Source of the DNA: JAICYJ01 sp963737445
Lineage (GTDB): Bacteria > Actinomycetota > Thermoleophilia > Gaiellales > JAICJC01
NCBI GenBank assembly: GCA_963737445.1
Contig: CAVTSO010000011.1
Coordinates: 44,897-108,896 of the forward strand
Direction of reading: 5' to 3'
DNA: 64,000 bases
A program made the position numbers and the translations under genes. The notes below the pieces were generated by a model. The model did not search any database. It saw only the letters and a list, made by a program, of their open reading frames with translations, and was not told where the DNA came from. Below are positions 1-8,502 of the stretch, piece by piece. Position 1 is the first letter of the stretch; every line of letters begins with the position of its first letter.

Positions 1-109
1 CGAACGGCACCACCTCGGCCGCCGGGAACCCGCGCTCGGCCAGGATCGCCAGCACCTCGGGGCCGACCGCGCCGGTCGCCCCCACCACGGCCACGCGCGG
101 ATCAGGCAT
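1..109 (-). CDS. asd: Aspartate-semialdehyde dehydrogenase, N-terminal fragment
   Basis: Only the first 36 codons are in the window; the gene runs off the left edge. The ATG lies at 109-107 and the visible protein has the Rossmann nucleotide-binding start VAVVGATGAVG followed by EVLAILAERGF, typical of the NADP-dependent enzyme that reduces aspartyl phosphate to aspartate semialdehyde. The ATG overlaps the end of the aspartokinase gene by 8 bases, so the two are translationally coupled and catalyse consecutive steps towards lysine, threonine, methionine and diaminopimelate. Identity rests on this short N-terminus plus context. Confidence 0.88.
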   Translation of the reverse strand, partial: MPDPRVAVVGATGAVGPEVLAILAERGFPAAEVVPF

Positions 110-1364
110 GCGCCGCCCCGCTCTGGGCCAGCTCCAGCTCGACCTGGAACGCATCGTGCAGCGCCAGCACCGCCTCGTCCACCCTGTCGCGGGCGATCAC
201 GCAGGACACCTTGATCGGGGAGGTGGCGATCATGCGCACGTTGATGCCGTGGTCGGCCAGGGTCTGGAACATGCGCGCCGCCACCCCCGGATGGCTCTTC
301 ATGCCGGCGCCGATCATGCTGATCTTGCCGGCCGTGTCGTCCACGCCCCAGTGCAGCCCCAGATCACGGCAGAGCCCCTCGATGGTGTCGGTCATCAGCG
401 GCAGGTCGTCGCGCGGGATCGAGAACGTGACGTCGGCGTCACCGTGGGTGACGGCGTTCTGGATGATCGTGTCGACGTTGATGCCGGCGGTGGCCACGGC
501 ATTGAAGATGCCGGCCGCCGTGCCGGGCTTGTCGGGCACGTCGGTCAGCGTCACGTACGCCTCGTCGACGGTGTGGGTGATGCCGGAGATGATCGCGTCT
601 TCCATGCTCGGGTCCTCCCGTATCCATGTCCCCTCCGTGCCGGAGAAGGTCGAACGAACGTGGATCGGAACGCCGTGGTTGCGGGCGAACTCCACCGATC
701 GTAGCTGCAGCACGCGCGCGCCCGATCCGGCCATCTCGAGCATCTCCAGAGGCGACACCCTGGCCAGCTTGCGCGCGTCCGGCACGATCCGGGGGTCGGC
801 CGTGTAGACGCCCTCGACGTCGGTGTAGATCTCGCAGTCGCCCCCCAGCGCTGCCGCCAGCGCCACGGCGGTCAGGTCGGACGCGCCGCGGCCCAGCGTG
901 GTCACGTCGTAGGCCGTGGACACGCCCTGGAAGCCGGCCACAAGCACGATCATGCCCGCGTCCAGCGCCTCCGTGATCCGCTTCGGCCGGATGTCCACGA
1001 TCTTCGCGTTCGTGTGCCGGGTGTCGGTGACGATGCCGGCCTGCGACCCCGTCAGCGACACGGCCCGGTGGCCCATGTCCTCGATCGCCATCGCGCAGAG
1101 GGCGGCCGTGATGCGCTCCCCTGTGGAGAGCAGCATGTCCATCTCGCGCGGGTGCGGGCGCGGCGACACCTCGGCCGCCAGCGCGGCCAGCGTGTCTGTG
1201 GTCTCGCCCATCGCCGATACCACGCCGACGGTCGGGCGGCCGGTCTCGTGGGTCGCGACCATGCGCCGGGCGACGCTGCGGATCTTGTCGGTGTCGGCGA
1301 CGGAGGTGCCGCCGAACTTCATCACGTTGACGCGCCCGACCTGTACGGGTGCAGGGTCTTTCAC
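102..1364 (-). CDS. lysC: Aspartokinase
   Basis: Phosphorylates aspartate with ATP, the committed step of the aspartate amino-acid family. The 420-residue length fits monofunctional aspartokinases. KFGGTSV sits at about residues 16-22 and LGRGASD in the kinase core; two ACT regulatory domains follow (the first around VTLTDVPDKPG near residue 270, the second around GAGMKSHPGVAARMF near 350), so feedback inhibition by lysine and/or threonine is expected. The annotated start is GTG at 1364; an in-frame ATG at 1322 immediately before KFGGTSV is an alternative and neither has a good Shine-Dalgarno sequence. The gene ends inside asd and lies 24 bases after the decarboxylase gene, in one minus-strand unit. 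Confidence 0.95.
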   Translation of the reverse strand: MKDPAPVQVGRVNVMKFGGTSVADTDKIRSVARRMVATHETGRPTVGVVSAMGETTDTLAALAAEVSPRPHPREMDMLLSTGERITAALCAMAIEDMGHRAVSLTGSQAGIVTDTRHTNAKIVDIRPKRITEALDAGMIVLVAGFQGVSTAYDVTTLGRGASDLTAVALAAALGGDCEIYTDVEGVYTADPRIVPDARKLARVSPLEMLEMAGSGARVLQLRSVEFARNHGVPIHVRSTFSGTEGTWIREDPSMEDAIISGITHTVDEAYVTLTDVPDKPGTAAGIFNAVATAGINVDTIIQNAVTHGDADVTFSIPRDDLPLMTDTIEGLCRDLGLHWGVDDTAGKISMIGAGMKSHPGVAARMFQTLADHGINVRMIATSPIKVSCVIARDRVDEAVLALHDAFQVELELAQSGAAHA

Positions 1365-1388
1365 CCGTGCAGTGTAAAGGGGGGTGTC

Positions 1389-2801
1389 CTAGGACATGGT
1401 CGCCAGGATGCCTGTCAGGTCGGACACCGTGGTGCGCGGGTTGATGATCGCAAACCGCGTGCAGGGCTCGCCCTCGTGCGTCGTGGGGGTGACGAAGGCG
1501 TATCCCTGGTCGAGCAGCCGCTGCGTCCAGGCGGCGTAGTCCTCGGCCGTCCACCCGACCCGCTTGAATGTGAGCACGGTCAGGTCGGGCTCCACCAGCA
1601 GCTCCAGGTAGGGGCGGCTGCGGATCTCGTCTGCGCCGCGGCGCGCCACCTGCAGCGTCGACTCGATCGCGTCGCGGTAGCTGTCGCTGCCGTGCATGGC
1701 CAGCGAGAACCAGAACGGCAGACCGCGGGCGCGGCGGGACAGGTGCACTCCGTAGTCGGACGGGTTCCACTCGCCGGCTTCGTTGATCGCGTCGAGGTAG
1801 CCGGCGTGCTGCGTGTGCGCGCGGCGCGCCACCTCGGGGTCGCGGTAGACCAGCGCGCAGCAGTCGAACGGGCCGAACAGCCACTTGTGCGGGTCGACGA
1901 TGAAGCTGTCGGCGTGCTCGATGCCGGTGAACAGGTGCCGCGCCGAGGGAGCGGCCAGGGCGGCGCCGCCGTAGGCGCCGTCGACGTGGAACCAGAGACC
2001 GTACTCGCGGCAGACCTGGGCGATGCCGGCCAGGTCGTCGACGACGCCTAGGTTCGTGGTGCCGGACGTGGCCACGGCCGCGAACACCCCGTCGGAGCCC
2101 TCGCGCACCAGCGCCTCGCGCAGGGCGGGCCCGGTCATGCGGCCGCGCTCGTCCGCCTGAACCAGCAGCGGGTCGACGTCCATCACCTCGCGGAGCGCGT
2201 AGACGACGGAGCTGTGGGTCTGGTCGGTGACGGCCGCCCGCAGGCGCGGCGGCGGTGCGGCGCCGAGGCGCTCGCGCATGCCGTGACGGGCCGCCACCAG
2301 CGCCGACAGGTTGCCGACCGTGCCGCCCTGCACGAAGCAGCCGCCGGCCTCGGCCGGCATGCCCACCAGGTCGGCGATCCAGCGCAGCGCCTGGTTCTCG
2401 GCGTAGACGGCGCCGGAGCTCTCCAGCCAGCTGCCGCCGTAGAGCGATGAGACGCTCAGCACCAGGTCGAACAGGGTCGCAGCTTCGGTCGGGGCGCCGG
2501 GGATGAAGGCCAGGTAGCGGGGGTGGTCGACCGACATCGTGGCCGGGGCCAGCACGTCGGTCCAGACGCGCAGGGCCTGCTCGCCGCCGAGGCCGGACGG
2601 CGTGATCGTCTGGCCGGCCCGCCGGCCCAGCTCCTGCGCGTCCACCGGCCCGTCCAGCGGCGCGTCCATCCGCAGCCGGTCGAGGGCGATCCGCATCATC
2701 GACTGGGCCAGCGCCTCCGTCTCCTGGGAGTAGCGGTGCATGTCCATCGCTGCGCACTCTACGGCGTCGGAGAAGGGTCTGACTGCGGCCTTCGCGCTCA
2801 C
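1389..2801 (-). CDS. PLP-dependent group II amino-acid decarboxylase (aromatic-L-amino-acid/glutamate decarboxylase family)
   Basis: A 470-residue fold-type I pyridoxal-phosphate decarboxylase. The PLP lysine is K306 in the DPHKW motif; FHVDGAYGG supplies the aspartate that contacts the cofactor ring and SGTTNLG is typical of the family. Substrate cannot be read from sequence: aromatic amino acids, glutamate, aspartate and diaminobutyrate enzymes all look like this. Because it sits between recR and aspartokinase, an aspartate- or diaminobutyrate-related role is conceivable, but that is only inference. The GTG start at 2801 overlaps the recR stop in a GTGA; an internal ATG at 2747 is an alternative start. 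Confidence 0.87.
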   Translation of the reverse strand: MSAKAAVRPFSDAVECAAMDMHRYSQETEALAQSMMRIALDRLRMDAPLDGPVDAQELGRRAGQTITPSGLGGEQALRVWTDVLAPATMSVDHPRYLAFIPGAPTEAATLFDLVLSVSSLYGGSWLESSGAVYAENQALRWIADLVGMPAEAGGCFVQGGTVGNLSALVAARHGMRERLGAAPPPRLRAAVTDQTHSSVVYALREVMDVDPLLVQADERGRMTGPALREALVREGSDGVFAAVATSGTTNLGVVDDLAGIAQVCREYGLWFHVDGAYGGAALAAPSARHLFTGIEHADSFIVDPHKWLFGPFDCCALVYRDPEVARRAHTQHAGYLDAINEAGEWNPSDYGVHLSRRARGLPFWFSLAMHGSDSYRDAIESTLQVARRGADEIRSRPYLELLVEPDLTVLTFKRVGWTAEDYAAWTQRLLDQGYAFVTPTTHEGEPCTRFAIINPRTTVSDLTGILATMS

Positions 2802-3388
2802 ATCTCGCGGCGGCCGCTGAACGCGCGGCCCAGGGTGACCTCGTCGGCGTACTCGAGATCGCCGCCCACCGGCAGCCCGCTGGCCAGCCGCGTCACCCGG
2901 CAGCGGCCGCGCAGCCGGTCGGCGATGTAGACGGCGGTGGCCTCGCCGGTCATCGTCGGGTTGGTCGCCAGCACCACCTCGACGGCACCGTTTGCCTCAA
3001 CCCGCCGCAGCAGCTCGGCGATCCGAAGGTGCTCGGGGTCAACGCCGTCGATCGGCGACAGCGCGCCGCCCAGCACGTGGTAGACGCCACGGTACTCGTG
3101 GGTGCGCTCGACCGCCACCACGTCGCTCGGGTCCTCGACCACGCAGATCACGGTGCGGTCGCGACGGGCATCCGCGCAGATCGAGCAGAGCGGCCCCTCC
3201 GCGAGGTTGAAGCACTCCTCGCAGACGCCGATCTTCTCCTTCACCTCGCGGATCGCGTCGGCCAGCGCCAGCGCCTGGTCGGGCGTCGAGCGCAGGATGT
3301 AGAAGGCCAGCCGCTGGGCCGTACGCCGCCCGATGCCGGGCAGGCGGGCCAGCTGTGTGATCAGGTTCTCGACTGCGGGTGAGTACAC
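2798..3388 (-). CDS. recR: Recombination mediator protein RecR
   Basis: RecR acts with RecF and RecO to load RecA at single-strand gaps. The 196-residue protein has the standard order: helix-hairpin-helix LPGIGRRTAQRLAF near residue 15, a four-cysteine zinc finger (CEEC, then CSIC) near 57-72, and a Toprim domain starting at VICVVEDPSDV. Length is normal. The start is GTG at 3388, 22 bases after the ybaB stop. The order dnaX-ybaB-recR is one of the most conserved bacterial gene orders and supports the call. Its TGA overlaps the GTG of the decarboxylase. Confidence 0.97.
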   Translation of the reverse strand: MYSPAVENLITQLARLPGIGRRTAQRLAFYILRSTPDQALALADAIREVKEKIGVCEECFNLAEGPLCSICADARRDRTVICVVEDPSDVVAVERTHEYRGVYHVLGGALSPIDGVDPEHLRIAELLRRVEANGAVEVVLATNPTMTGEATAVYIADRLRGRCRVTRLASGLPVGGDLEYADEVTLGRAFSGRREM

Positions 3389-3410
3389 GCTCGGGAGCTA
3401 GGCCATCCCC

Positions 3411-3734
3411 TCACATACCAGGCAGGCCGAGCCCGCCCATGCCGCCCAGCTGCCCCATCATCTTCTGCTGCTGCAGCTGCTGGGCCGCGGTGATCGCACC
3501 GTTGACGGCCGACACGAGCAGATCCTGCAGCATCTCCGGATCGTCAGGATCGATCGCCTCCGGCTTGATCGTGATGTCGGCCACCTCGAGCGCGCCCGAC
3601 ACCTTCACCGTCACCGCTCCGCCGCCGGCGGAGTGCTCGACGTAGGCCGTCTTCAGCTCCTCCTGCGCCTTCTCCATCTGCGCCTGCATCTGTCCCAGCT
3701 GCGCCATCATCTTGTTCGGGTCCATCTTGGTCAA
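3411..3734 (-). CDS. YbaB/EbfC family nucleoid-associated protein
   Basis: Small DNA-binding dimer of the YbaB/EbfC family (107 residues), almost always encoded between dnaX and recR. The N-terminal helix is rich in Met and Gln (MMAQLGQMQAQMEKAQEEL), followed by the family core with EHSAGGGAVTVKVSG and a Met/Gly-rich tail. The start is taken as TTG at 3734 because AAGGAG lies 7 bases upstream; an ATG at 3725 is the alternative. Sixteen bases separate it from dnaX. Confidence 0.94.
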   Translation of the reverse strand: MTKMDPNKMMAQLGQMQAQMEKAQEELKTAYVEHSAGGGAVTVKVSGALEVADITIKPEAIDPDDPEMLQDLLVSAVNGAITAAQQLQQQKMMGQLGGMGGLGLPGM

Positions 3735-3749
3735 CGCCCTGCTCCTTGG

Positions 3750-5426
3750 TCAGACCTCATGTGCGTCGAACTCCTCCGTGAGGCGCGAGACCAGCTCGTC
3801 CTCGGTCACCTGTGCGGCCGGTGCGGCGGCCACCTCGGGTGCGTCCTGGGCGTCCTCCGCGCCCAGCACCACGAACCGCACGCGCGGGCTGCCGCCAAGC
3901 GCCTGGCCGACCACGTCGCTGATCGTCTGCAGGTTCTGTGGTGCCTCGATGATGCTCTTGGCGAACGCCTTCGATGCCGTCAGGCCCAGCACCAGGGTGT
4001 CGTCCTCGTAGGACACCGGGCGGGCGGACTGCACCAGCGAGTGAAGCGGCGCCGAGCGGCGCCCGATCTCGGGCACGATCGCCTCCGACCAGCGCGCGCT
4101 CACCTGCTCCAGGGTGGCCGGCTCCGCCACCGCGGTGGAGATGGGCGCCGCCGCCGCCTCGGGCTCGGCCTCCGGATCGGGGTCGGGGTCGGCCGACGGT
4201 GCGGGAACGGGCGGTGGGGCCGGAGCGGCGGCTGCGACCGGCGCGGCCGGTGCGGCGACCGGGGGCGGCTTCGGCGGCGCGGACGACGTGCCGTCCGACT
4301 CCAGCTGGGACAGGCGCTGGTCGAGCGCCTCCAGCGCCAGCTCATTGGCCGGGCGCGACACCTTGACCAGCGCCAGCTCCAGCGGCAGGCGCGGGTCGCC
4401 GCCCTCCTTGACGTCGTCGACGACGGTGCGCAGCAGGTCGATCAGGCGCACCACCGCGCGCGGGCTGACCGCCTCGGCCTGCTCGCGCATGCGCTCCTGC
4501 TCGTAGTCAGACAGCCCCAGGTCGAGCGGCGGCTGGCCCAGCTGCTGGGTCAGGAACAGGCCCCGCAGGTGCCCGAGCAGGCCGGTCGTGAACGAGGCCA
4601 GGTCGGTACCCGACTCGGCCAGGTCGTCGACCAGGCGCAGGAGGGCGGCGGCGTCGCCCGCCCCGACCAGGTCGATCGCGCCGAACAGCGATGCCTCGTC
4701 GGCGGTGCCGAGCAGCGCGCGTACGTCCTCCGCGCCGATGGCGGCGCTCTGAGCGGTGGACAGCTGGTCGAGGATGGTGACGCCGTCGCGGAAGCTGCCG
4801 CCCGCGGCACGGGCAACCAGCTGCACGGCGGCGGCGTCGATCTCGATCCCCTCGGCCGTCGCGATCCGGCGCAGCACCTCGGAGATCTCGCCCAGCCCCG
4901 GCCGCTGGAACACGAACCGCTGGCAGCGGCTGCGGATGGTCGGCAGCATCGCCTGCAGCTCGGTCGTGCAGAGCACGAACACGACGTGGTCGGGCGGCTC
5001 CTCCAGCGTCTTCAGGACGGCGTTCGAGGCCTCCTTGGTGAGCATGTGCGCCTCGTCCACGATGTAGACCTTCATGCGGCCGCGTGCCGGCCGCAGCGCC
5101 ACCCGGTCGCGGATCTCGCGGATGTCGTCGATGCCGCGGTGGCTGGCCGCGTCCATCTCGATCACGTCGATGGCGGTGGCGTCGTGGATGCTGCGACACG
5201 ACTCGCAGACCAGGCAGGGCGTGACGGTCGGCCCCTGCTCGCAGTTGATCGACTTGGCCAGGATCTTGGCCATGGAGGTCTTGCCGGTGCCGCGTGGGCC
5301 GGCGAACAGGTACGCGTGCGCCACCCGATCGAGCTCGACGGCGTTTCGGAGCGTCTGCACGACGTGCGCCTGCCCGACCACCTGGCCGAAGTCCTGCGGG
5401 CGATGGGTGCGGTAGAGAGCTGACAC
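3750..5426 (-). CDS. dnaX: DNA polymerase III subunits gamma/tau
   Basis: Clamp-loader ATPase subunit. The N-terminal AAA+ module carries Walker A (GPRGTGKTS, about residues 43-51), a zinc module with cysteines in NCEQ and CLVCESC, and Walker B (VDEAHML). Domain III follows to about residue 360; then comes a Pro/Ala-rich linker (about 375-450) and a C-terminal tau-like domain ending near residue 558. Total length is within the usual actinobacterial range. The GTG start at 5426 matches the family N-terminus SALYRTHRP and is preceded by TAAGCT at 5439-5434. The SRP RNA gene lies just upstream on the same strand. Confidence 0.96.
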   Translation of the reverse strand: MSALYRTHRPQDFGQVVGQAHVVQTLRNAVELDRVAHAYLFAGPRGTGKTSMAKILAKSINCEQGPTVTPCLVCESCRSIHDATAIDVIEMDAASHRGIDDIREIRDRVALRPARGRMKVYIVDEAHMLTKEASNAVLKTLEEPPDHVVFVLCTTELQAMLPTIRSRCQRFVFQRPGLGEISEVLRRIATAEGIEIDAAAVQLVARAAGGSFRDGVTILDQLSTAQSAAIGAEDVRALLGTADEASLFGAIDLVGAGDAAALLRLVDDLAESGTDLASFTTGLLGHLRGLFLTQQLGQPPLDLGLSDYEQERMREQAEAVSPRAVVRLIDLLRTVVDDVKEGGDPRLPLELALVKVSRPANELALEALDQRLSQLESDGTSSAPPKPPPVAAPAAPVAAAAPAPPPVPAPSADPDPDPEAEPEAAAAPISTAVAEPATLEQVSARWSEAIVPEIGRRSAPLHSLVQSARPVSYEDDTLVLGLTASKAFAKSIIEAPQNLQTISDVVGQALGGSPRVRFVVLGAEDAQDAPEVAAAPAAQVTEDELVSRLTEEFDAHEV

Positions 5427-5439
5427 GTCTCGAAGCTTA
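5427..5439 (-). promoter_or_regulatory. Leaderless-type -10 element of dnaX
   Basis: TAAGCT at 5439-5434 is followed by 7 bases and then the GTG of dnaX. This spacing would start the transcript at or next to the start codon. The upstream SRP RNA could also read through into dnaX. Confidence 0.4.
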
Positions 5440-5464
5440 GAGGGATCTCCAAGCGGGGCTAAGA

Positions 5465-5740
5465 GCGACCGTGCACCCGCCTTCGAAGTGACGTACCCGG
5501 ACGGTGTCGGTGACGCTGGCTCCTTCCAGGCTGACCCACGGCACCCGGGTGACGTTGCTTAGCGCTGCTTCCTTCCGGACCTGACGCGGTTCGCAAGCCT
5601 CCGTTGCGTGGGACCTGGCGATCAACACCGAACGCACAGACCCTGATTCCGAACACGCTACCCCTCTGGGCGGGAATTCGGCCCGGCTAGAGCGGATTGC
5701 CGGTACAGGGAACCGCTATCTCCCCGCTTAGCACGGTCGC
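5465..5740 (-). ncRNA. ffs: Signal recognition particle RNA, large (Bacillus-type, with Alu domain)
   Basis: Read on the minus strand, the RNA begins GCGACCGTGC (5740-5731) and ends GCACGGTCGC (5474-5465); these pair perfectly over 10 bases as the closing helix. The 5' part has the conserved Alu-domain string GTGCTAAGCGGGGAG and, after it, TGTACCGGCAATCCGCTC, as in the Bacillus subtilis scRNA. The S-domain hairpin (about 5618-5526) holds the Ffh-binding signature GTCAGGTCCGGAAGGAAGCA between arms starting CCAGGTCCCACG and ending CGTGGGTCAGCCTGG. At 276 bases it is close to the 271 of B. subtilis and far larger than the roughly 100-base 4.5S form. It binds Ffh and FtsY partners for co-translational membrane targeting. 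Its position just upstream of dnaX is a common arrangement. Confidence 0.93.
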
Positions 5741-5751
5741 GGAGGATGCTA

Positions 5752-6183
5752 TCAGCTTGCCGGTGTCGCCCGCTCCTCCGCCTCGCGCAGGCGGCGTGCC
5801 AGGATCTTCGCGACCTTGACGGCGATCTGCGGATGCTGCTCGAGCAGCGGCGTGAACTGCCAGGAGGTGAGGCCGAACGCGCGCACGGGAGACTCGGCGA
5901 TCACCGACGCCGTACGGCGGCCGCCGCCCTCGTCCAACAGCGCCACCTCGCCAAACGAAGCGCCCGGGCCCAGCGTGCCGCGGCGCTCTCCGTGCGCCTC
6001 GACGCGAGCGGTGCCCTCAGCGATCACAAAGAATCCGATGCCGCCCTCGCCCTCGCCCACGATCACGTCACCCGTGTCGTAGCGGCGCTCCTTCGCTGCG
6101 TTGGCCACCGCCGCCAGCTCCCCCGCCGGTAGGCCGTCGAAGAGCGGTACTCGTCCCAGGATCTCGATGCGCTCGTCTGCCAT
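5752..6183 (-). CDS. Stand-alone cyclic-nucleotide-binding domain protein
   Basis: A 143-residue protein that is essentially one cNMP-binding (CAP_ED) domain: LFDGLPAGELAAVANAA at the N-terminus, then a beta-roll with FFVIAEGTARV and the phosphate-binding cassette region GPGASFGEVALLDEGGGRRTASV. The cassette keeps the G-E-x-A-L core and an arginine. There is no helix-turn-helix, so it is not a CRP-type regulator; it may sense cAMP or cGMP and act through a partner. The ATG at 6183 is chosen because AGGAG stands 5 bases upstream; an upstream in-frame codon at 6213 lacks such a site. TACTAT at 6217-6212 is a possible -10. Two class III cyclases near 57-61 kb could make its ligand (inference). 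Confidence 0.85.
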   Translation of the reverse strand: MADERIEILGRVPLFDGLPAGELAAVANAAKERRYDTGDVIVGEGEGGIGFFVIAEGTARVEAHGERRGTLGPGASFGEVALLDEGGGRRTASVIAESPVRAFGLTSWQFTPLLEQHPQIAVKVAKILARRLREAEERATPAS

Positions 6184-6275
6184 GCCACTCCTCTCTTTGC
6201 GGGCGGAGCGCATAGTACAGCGGACTGGGCACCCGCGAGCAAGGGGCTGCGACGCGATGTCATACTTGGGTCACA

Positions 6276-6365
6276 GGAGAGGTGTCCGAGTTGGCTTAAG
6301 GAGCGCGACTGGAAATCGCGTAACGGGGGATTCCTCGTTCGCGGGTTCGAATCCCGCCCTCTCCG
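6276..6365 (+). tRNA. tRNA-Ser (anticodon GGA)
   Basis: A 90-base class II tRNA. Acceptor arms GGAGAGG (6276-6282) and CCTCTCC (6358-6364) pair, with discriminator G at 6365. The anticodon GGA is at 6311-6313 inside CGACT-GGA-AATCG. A long variable arm (GGGGGATTCCTC region) and the T arm GCGGGTTCGAATCCCGC complete the serine-type structure. CCA is not encoded. Confidence 0.97.
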
Positions 6366-6372
6366 TTGCACA

Positions 6373-6407
6373 CGCGCCGCGACCATGTGCGAGTGGTCGC
6401 CGGCGCG
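6373..6407 (+). terminator. GC-rich hairpin downstream of tRNA-Ser
   Basis: CGCGCCGCGACCA (6373-6385) can pair with TGGTCGCCGGCGCG (6394-6407) to form about 13 base pairs with one bulged C and an 8-base loop. It starts 7 bases after the tRNA. There is no T tract, so it would be a U-less terminator or a processing signal. Confidence 0.5.
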
Positions 6408-6417
6408 GTTGGAACGC

Positions 6418-6538
6418 AGGTGCCGGGCACCGTCGTTACACGCGTTGCCCGGGCGTGACCTCGTCGTGACGATCGCCTGATAGAGAGGTGCCGGGCACCG
6501 TCGTAACAGCCGTGACGCGGGCGTGACCGGCCCGTGAC
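6418..6538. repeat. Imperfect tandem direct repeat, two copies
   Basis: Two copies start at 6418 and 6486, a period of 68 bases. Each begins AGGTGCCGGGCACCGTCGT, which itself contains the small palindrome GGTGC-CGG-GCACC; similarity continues through the motif GGGCGTGACC and a later GTGAC. It fills the gap between tRNA-Ser and kup and encodes nothing I can recognise. Confidence 0.7.
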
Positions 6539-6552
6539 AGGCCGCCGGGCGC

Positions 6553-8502
6553 TCACACCGCCACGTACACGCCCATCTCGACCACCCGGTCGGGCGGAAT
6601 GTGGAAGTATTGGGCGGCCGGGGTCGAGTTCCGGTGCAGCAGCATGAACAGCCTGGTGCGCCAGCCCGACATGGGGGCGTCGCCGGCCGGCACCAGCGAC
6701 ACGTGGTTGACGTAGTACGACGTCTGCTCGAGGTCGATATCGAGTCCCTGGCGCTGCGCCTGGCGGATCGCGGCGGGGACGTCCGGCTCGTCCTGGTAGC
6801 CGTAGCTGGCGGTGATGCCGACGAAGCCCAGCCGCTGCCGCGTGATCTCAAGCCGCTGCGCCTCCGGCACATGCGGAATACCCTTGGTCACCACCGTCAG
6901 CAGGATCACCTGCTCGTGCACCACGTGGTTGTGCACGAGGTTGTTGCGCAGCGCGGCCGGCACGGTATCGGGAGCCGACGACAGGAAGACGGCGGTGCCG
7001 GGGACGCGCAGCGGCGGATCGTCGATCAGCCGGTTGATGAACCGGCGCAGCGGCATGTGCCCATCGCGCACCTGGCGACGCAGGATGGCGCGTCCCCGCC
7101 GCCAGGTCGTCAGGATCACGAAGAACACCGCTCCCACGGCCAGCGGCAGCCAGCCGCCGCTGAACAGCTTGCCGAGGTTGGCGGCGAAGAAGGCCAGCTC
7201 CACCGTCAGAAACACGGCGGCGCCCGGCAGCACCATCCACAACGGCTTCCGCCACAGCGAGCGGAACACGGTGAACGCGAGCAGCGTGTTCGTGGCGAAG
7301 ATGGCGCTCAGGGCGACGCCGTAGGCTGCCGCCAGGCCCTGCGGGTCGCGGAACACCAGCACCAGGATGACCACGGCGGCCAGCAGGAACCAGTTCACCA
7401 GTGGGATGTAGATCTGGCCCATGATCCGCTTCGACGTGTGACGGATCGAGATCCGCGGCAGGAAGCCGAGCTGCACCAGCTGCTGGGTCACCGAGTAGGC
7501 GCCCGAGATGACCGCCTGCGAGGCGATCACCGTCGCCATCGTGGCCAGGATCACCATGGCGGTCTGCGCGGTCTGCCCGCCGGGCACCATCAGGAAGAAC
7601 GGGTTCGAGATCGTGCCCGGGCGCTGGATGATCAGCGCGCCCTGGCCCAGGTAGTTCAGCATCAGTGCCGGCAGCGCCACCACCAGCCACGCGCGCGTGA
7701 TGGCGGGGCGGCCGAAGTGGCCCATGTCGGCGTAGATCGACTCGGCGCCGGTCACGGCCAGGAACACGGATGCCAGCGACAGGAAGCCCGCGCTCGGCTC
7801 GCCGAACAGGAACGCGGCGCCGTAGCTCGGGGAGAGCGCCTTCAGGATGTCCGGGTGCAGCAGCACCTGCTTGGTGCCGATGGACGCGAGCACCGCGAAC
7901 CAGATCAGCATGATCGGTCCGAACAGCACCCCGATCGTCCCGGTGCCGAACCGTTGCAGCGCGAACAGCGCCACCAGGATCGCAAGCGAGAAGGGGACGA
8001 TCTGCGCCGCCAGCGACGGCGACGCCACCTGCAGGCCGGACACCGCCGACACCACGGAGATGGCCGGCGTCAGCATGCCGTCCCCGTAGAACAGCGAGGC
8101 GCCCAGGATCCCGACCATGATCAGCGCGGTCCTGCGGCGTCCCTGTACGCAGCGCTCGATCAACGCCACCAGCGCCATGATGCCGCCCTCGCCGTGGTTG
8201 TCGGCGCGCAGGATCAGCAGCACGTACTTGAGCGTCACCACCATCATCAGCGACCAGAAGATCAGCGAGATCGCGCCGTAGACGTGCGCCGGAGTGGGCG
8301 CCAACGGGTGCAGCGTGAATACCAGCTGCACCGTGTAGAGCGGGCTGGTGCCGATGTCGCCGTAGACAACACCCAGCGCGCCCAGCGACAGCGCCAGGGC
8401 GCCCAGGCGGCCGGCGCGCGGCAGGTGGGGTGCCGTCACGGTCGGTACCGGGCGAGAAGCGGAACCGGCGGCGACGCCGGCGGGTGCCGGCCTCGGCCTC
8501 AC
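6553..8502 (-). CDS. kup: Potassium transporter of the KUP/HAK/KT family
   Basis: Proton-coupled potassium uptake protein of the inner membrane. The family signature GVVYGDIGTSPLY is near residue 40, about twelve hydrophobic segments follow to about residue 460, and a hydrophilic C-terminal region completes the 649 residues, a normal family length. The start is taken as GTG at 8502 because it overlaps the stop of the upstream usp gene in a GTGA; a GTG at 8439 is a shorter alternative. Sequence upstream of 8502 in this frame is only a shadow of usp. It forms a same-strand cluster with a KdpD/KdpE-like pair, suggesting osmotic or potassium control of this transporter in place of KdpFABC. Confidence 0.93.
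   Translation of the reverse strand: MRPRPAPAGVAAGSASRPVPTVTAPHLPRAGRLGALALSLGALGVVYGDIGTSPLYTVQLVFTLHPLAPTPAHVYGAISLIFWSLMMVVTLKYVLLILRADNHGEGGIMALVALIERCVQGRRRTALIMVGILGASLFYGDGMLTPAISVVSAVSGLQVASPSLAAQIVPFSLAILVALFALQRFGTGTIGVLFGPIMLIWFAVLASIGTKQVLLHPDILKALSPSYGAAFLFGEPSAGFLSLASVFLAVTGAESIYADMGHFGRPAITRAWLVVALPALMLNYLGQGALIIQRPGTISNPFFLMVPGGQTAQTAMVILATMATVIASQAVISGAYSVTQQLVQLGFLPRISIRHTSKRIMGQIYIPLVNWFLLAAVVILVLVFRDPQGLAAAYGVALSAIFATNTLLAFTVFRSLWRKPLWMVLPGAAVFLTVELAFFAANLGKLFSGGWLPLAVGAVFFVILTTWRRGRAILRRQVRDGHMPLRRFINRLIDDPPLRVPGTAVFLSSAPDTVPAALRNNLVHNHVVHEQVILLTVVTKGIPHVPEAQRLEITRQRLGFVGITASYGYQDEPDVPAAIRQAQRQGLDIDLEQTSYYVNHVSLVPAGDAPMSGWRTRLFMLLHRNSTPAAQYFHIPPDRVVEMGVYVAV

Noticed and set aside
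439..2757. 772-codon minus-strand open frame across aspartokinase and the decarboxylase
   Set aside because: Composition is Arg/Pro/Gly/His-rich with no domain similarity, as expected for an out-of-frame shadow in very GC-rich DNA.
5437..5656. Short open frames across the SRP RNA locus
   Set aside because: They translate a structured RNA gene and have no protein-like features.
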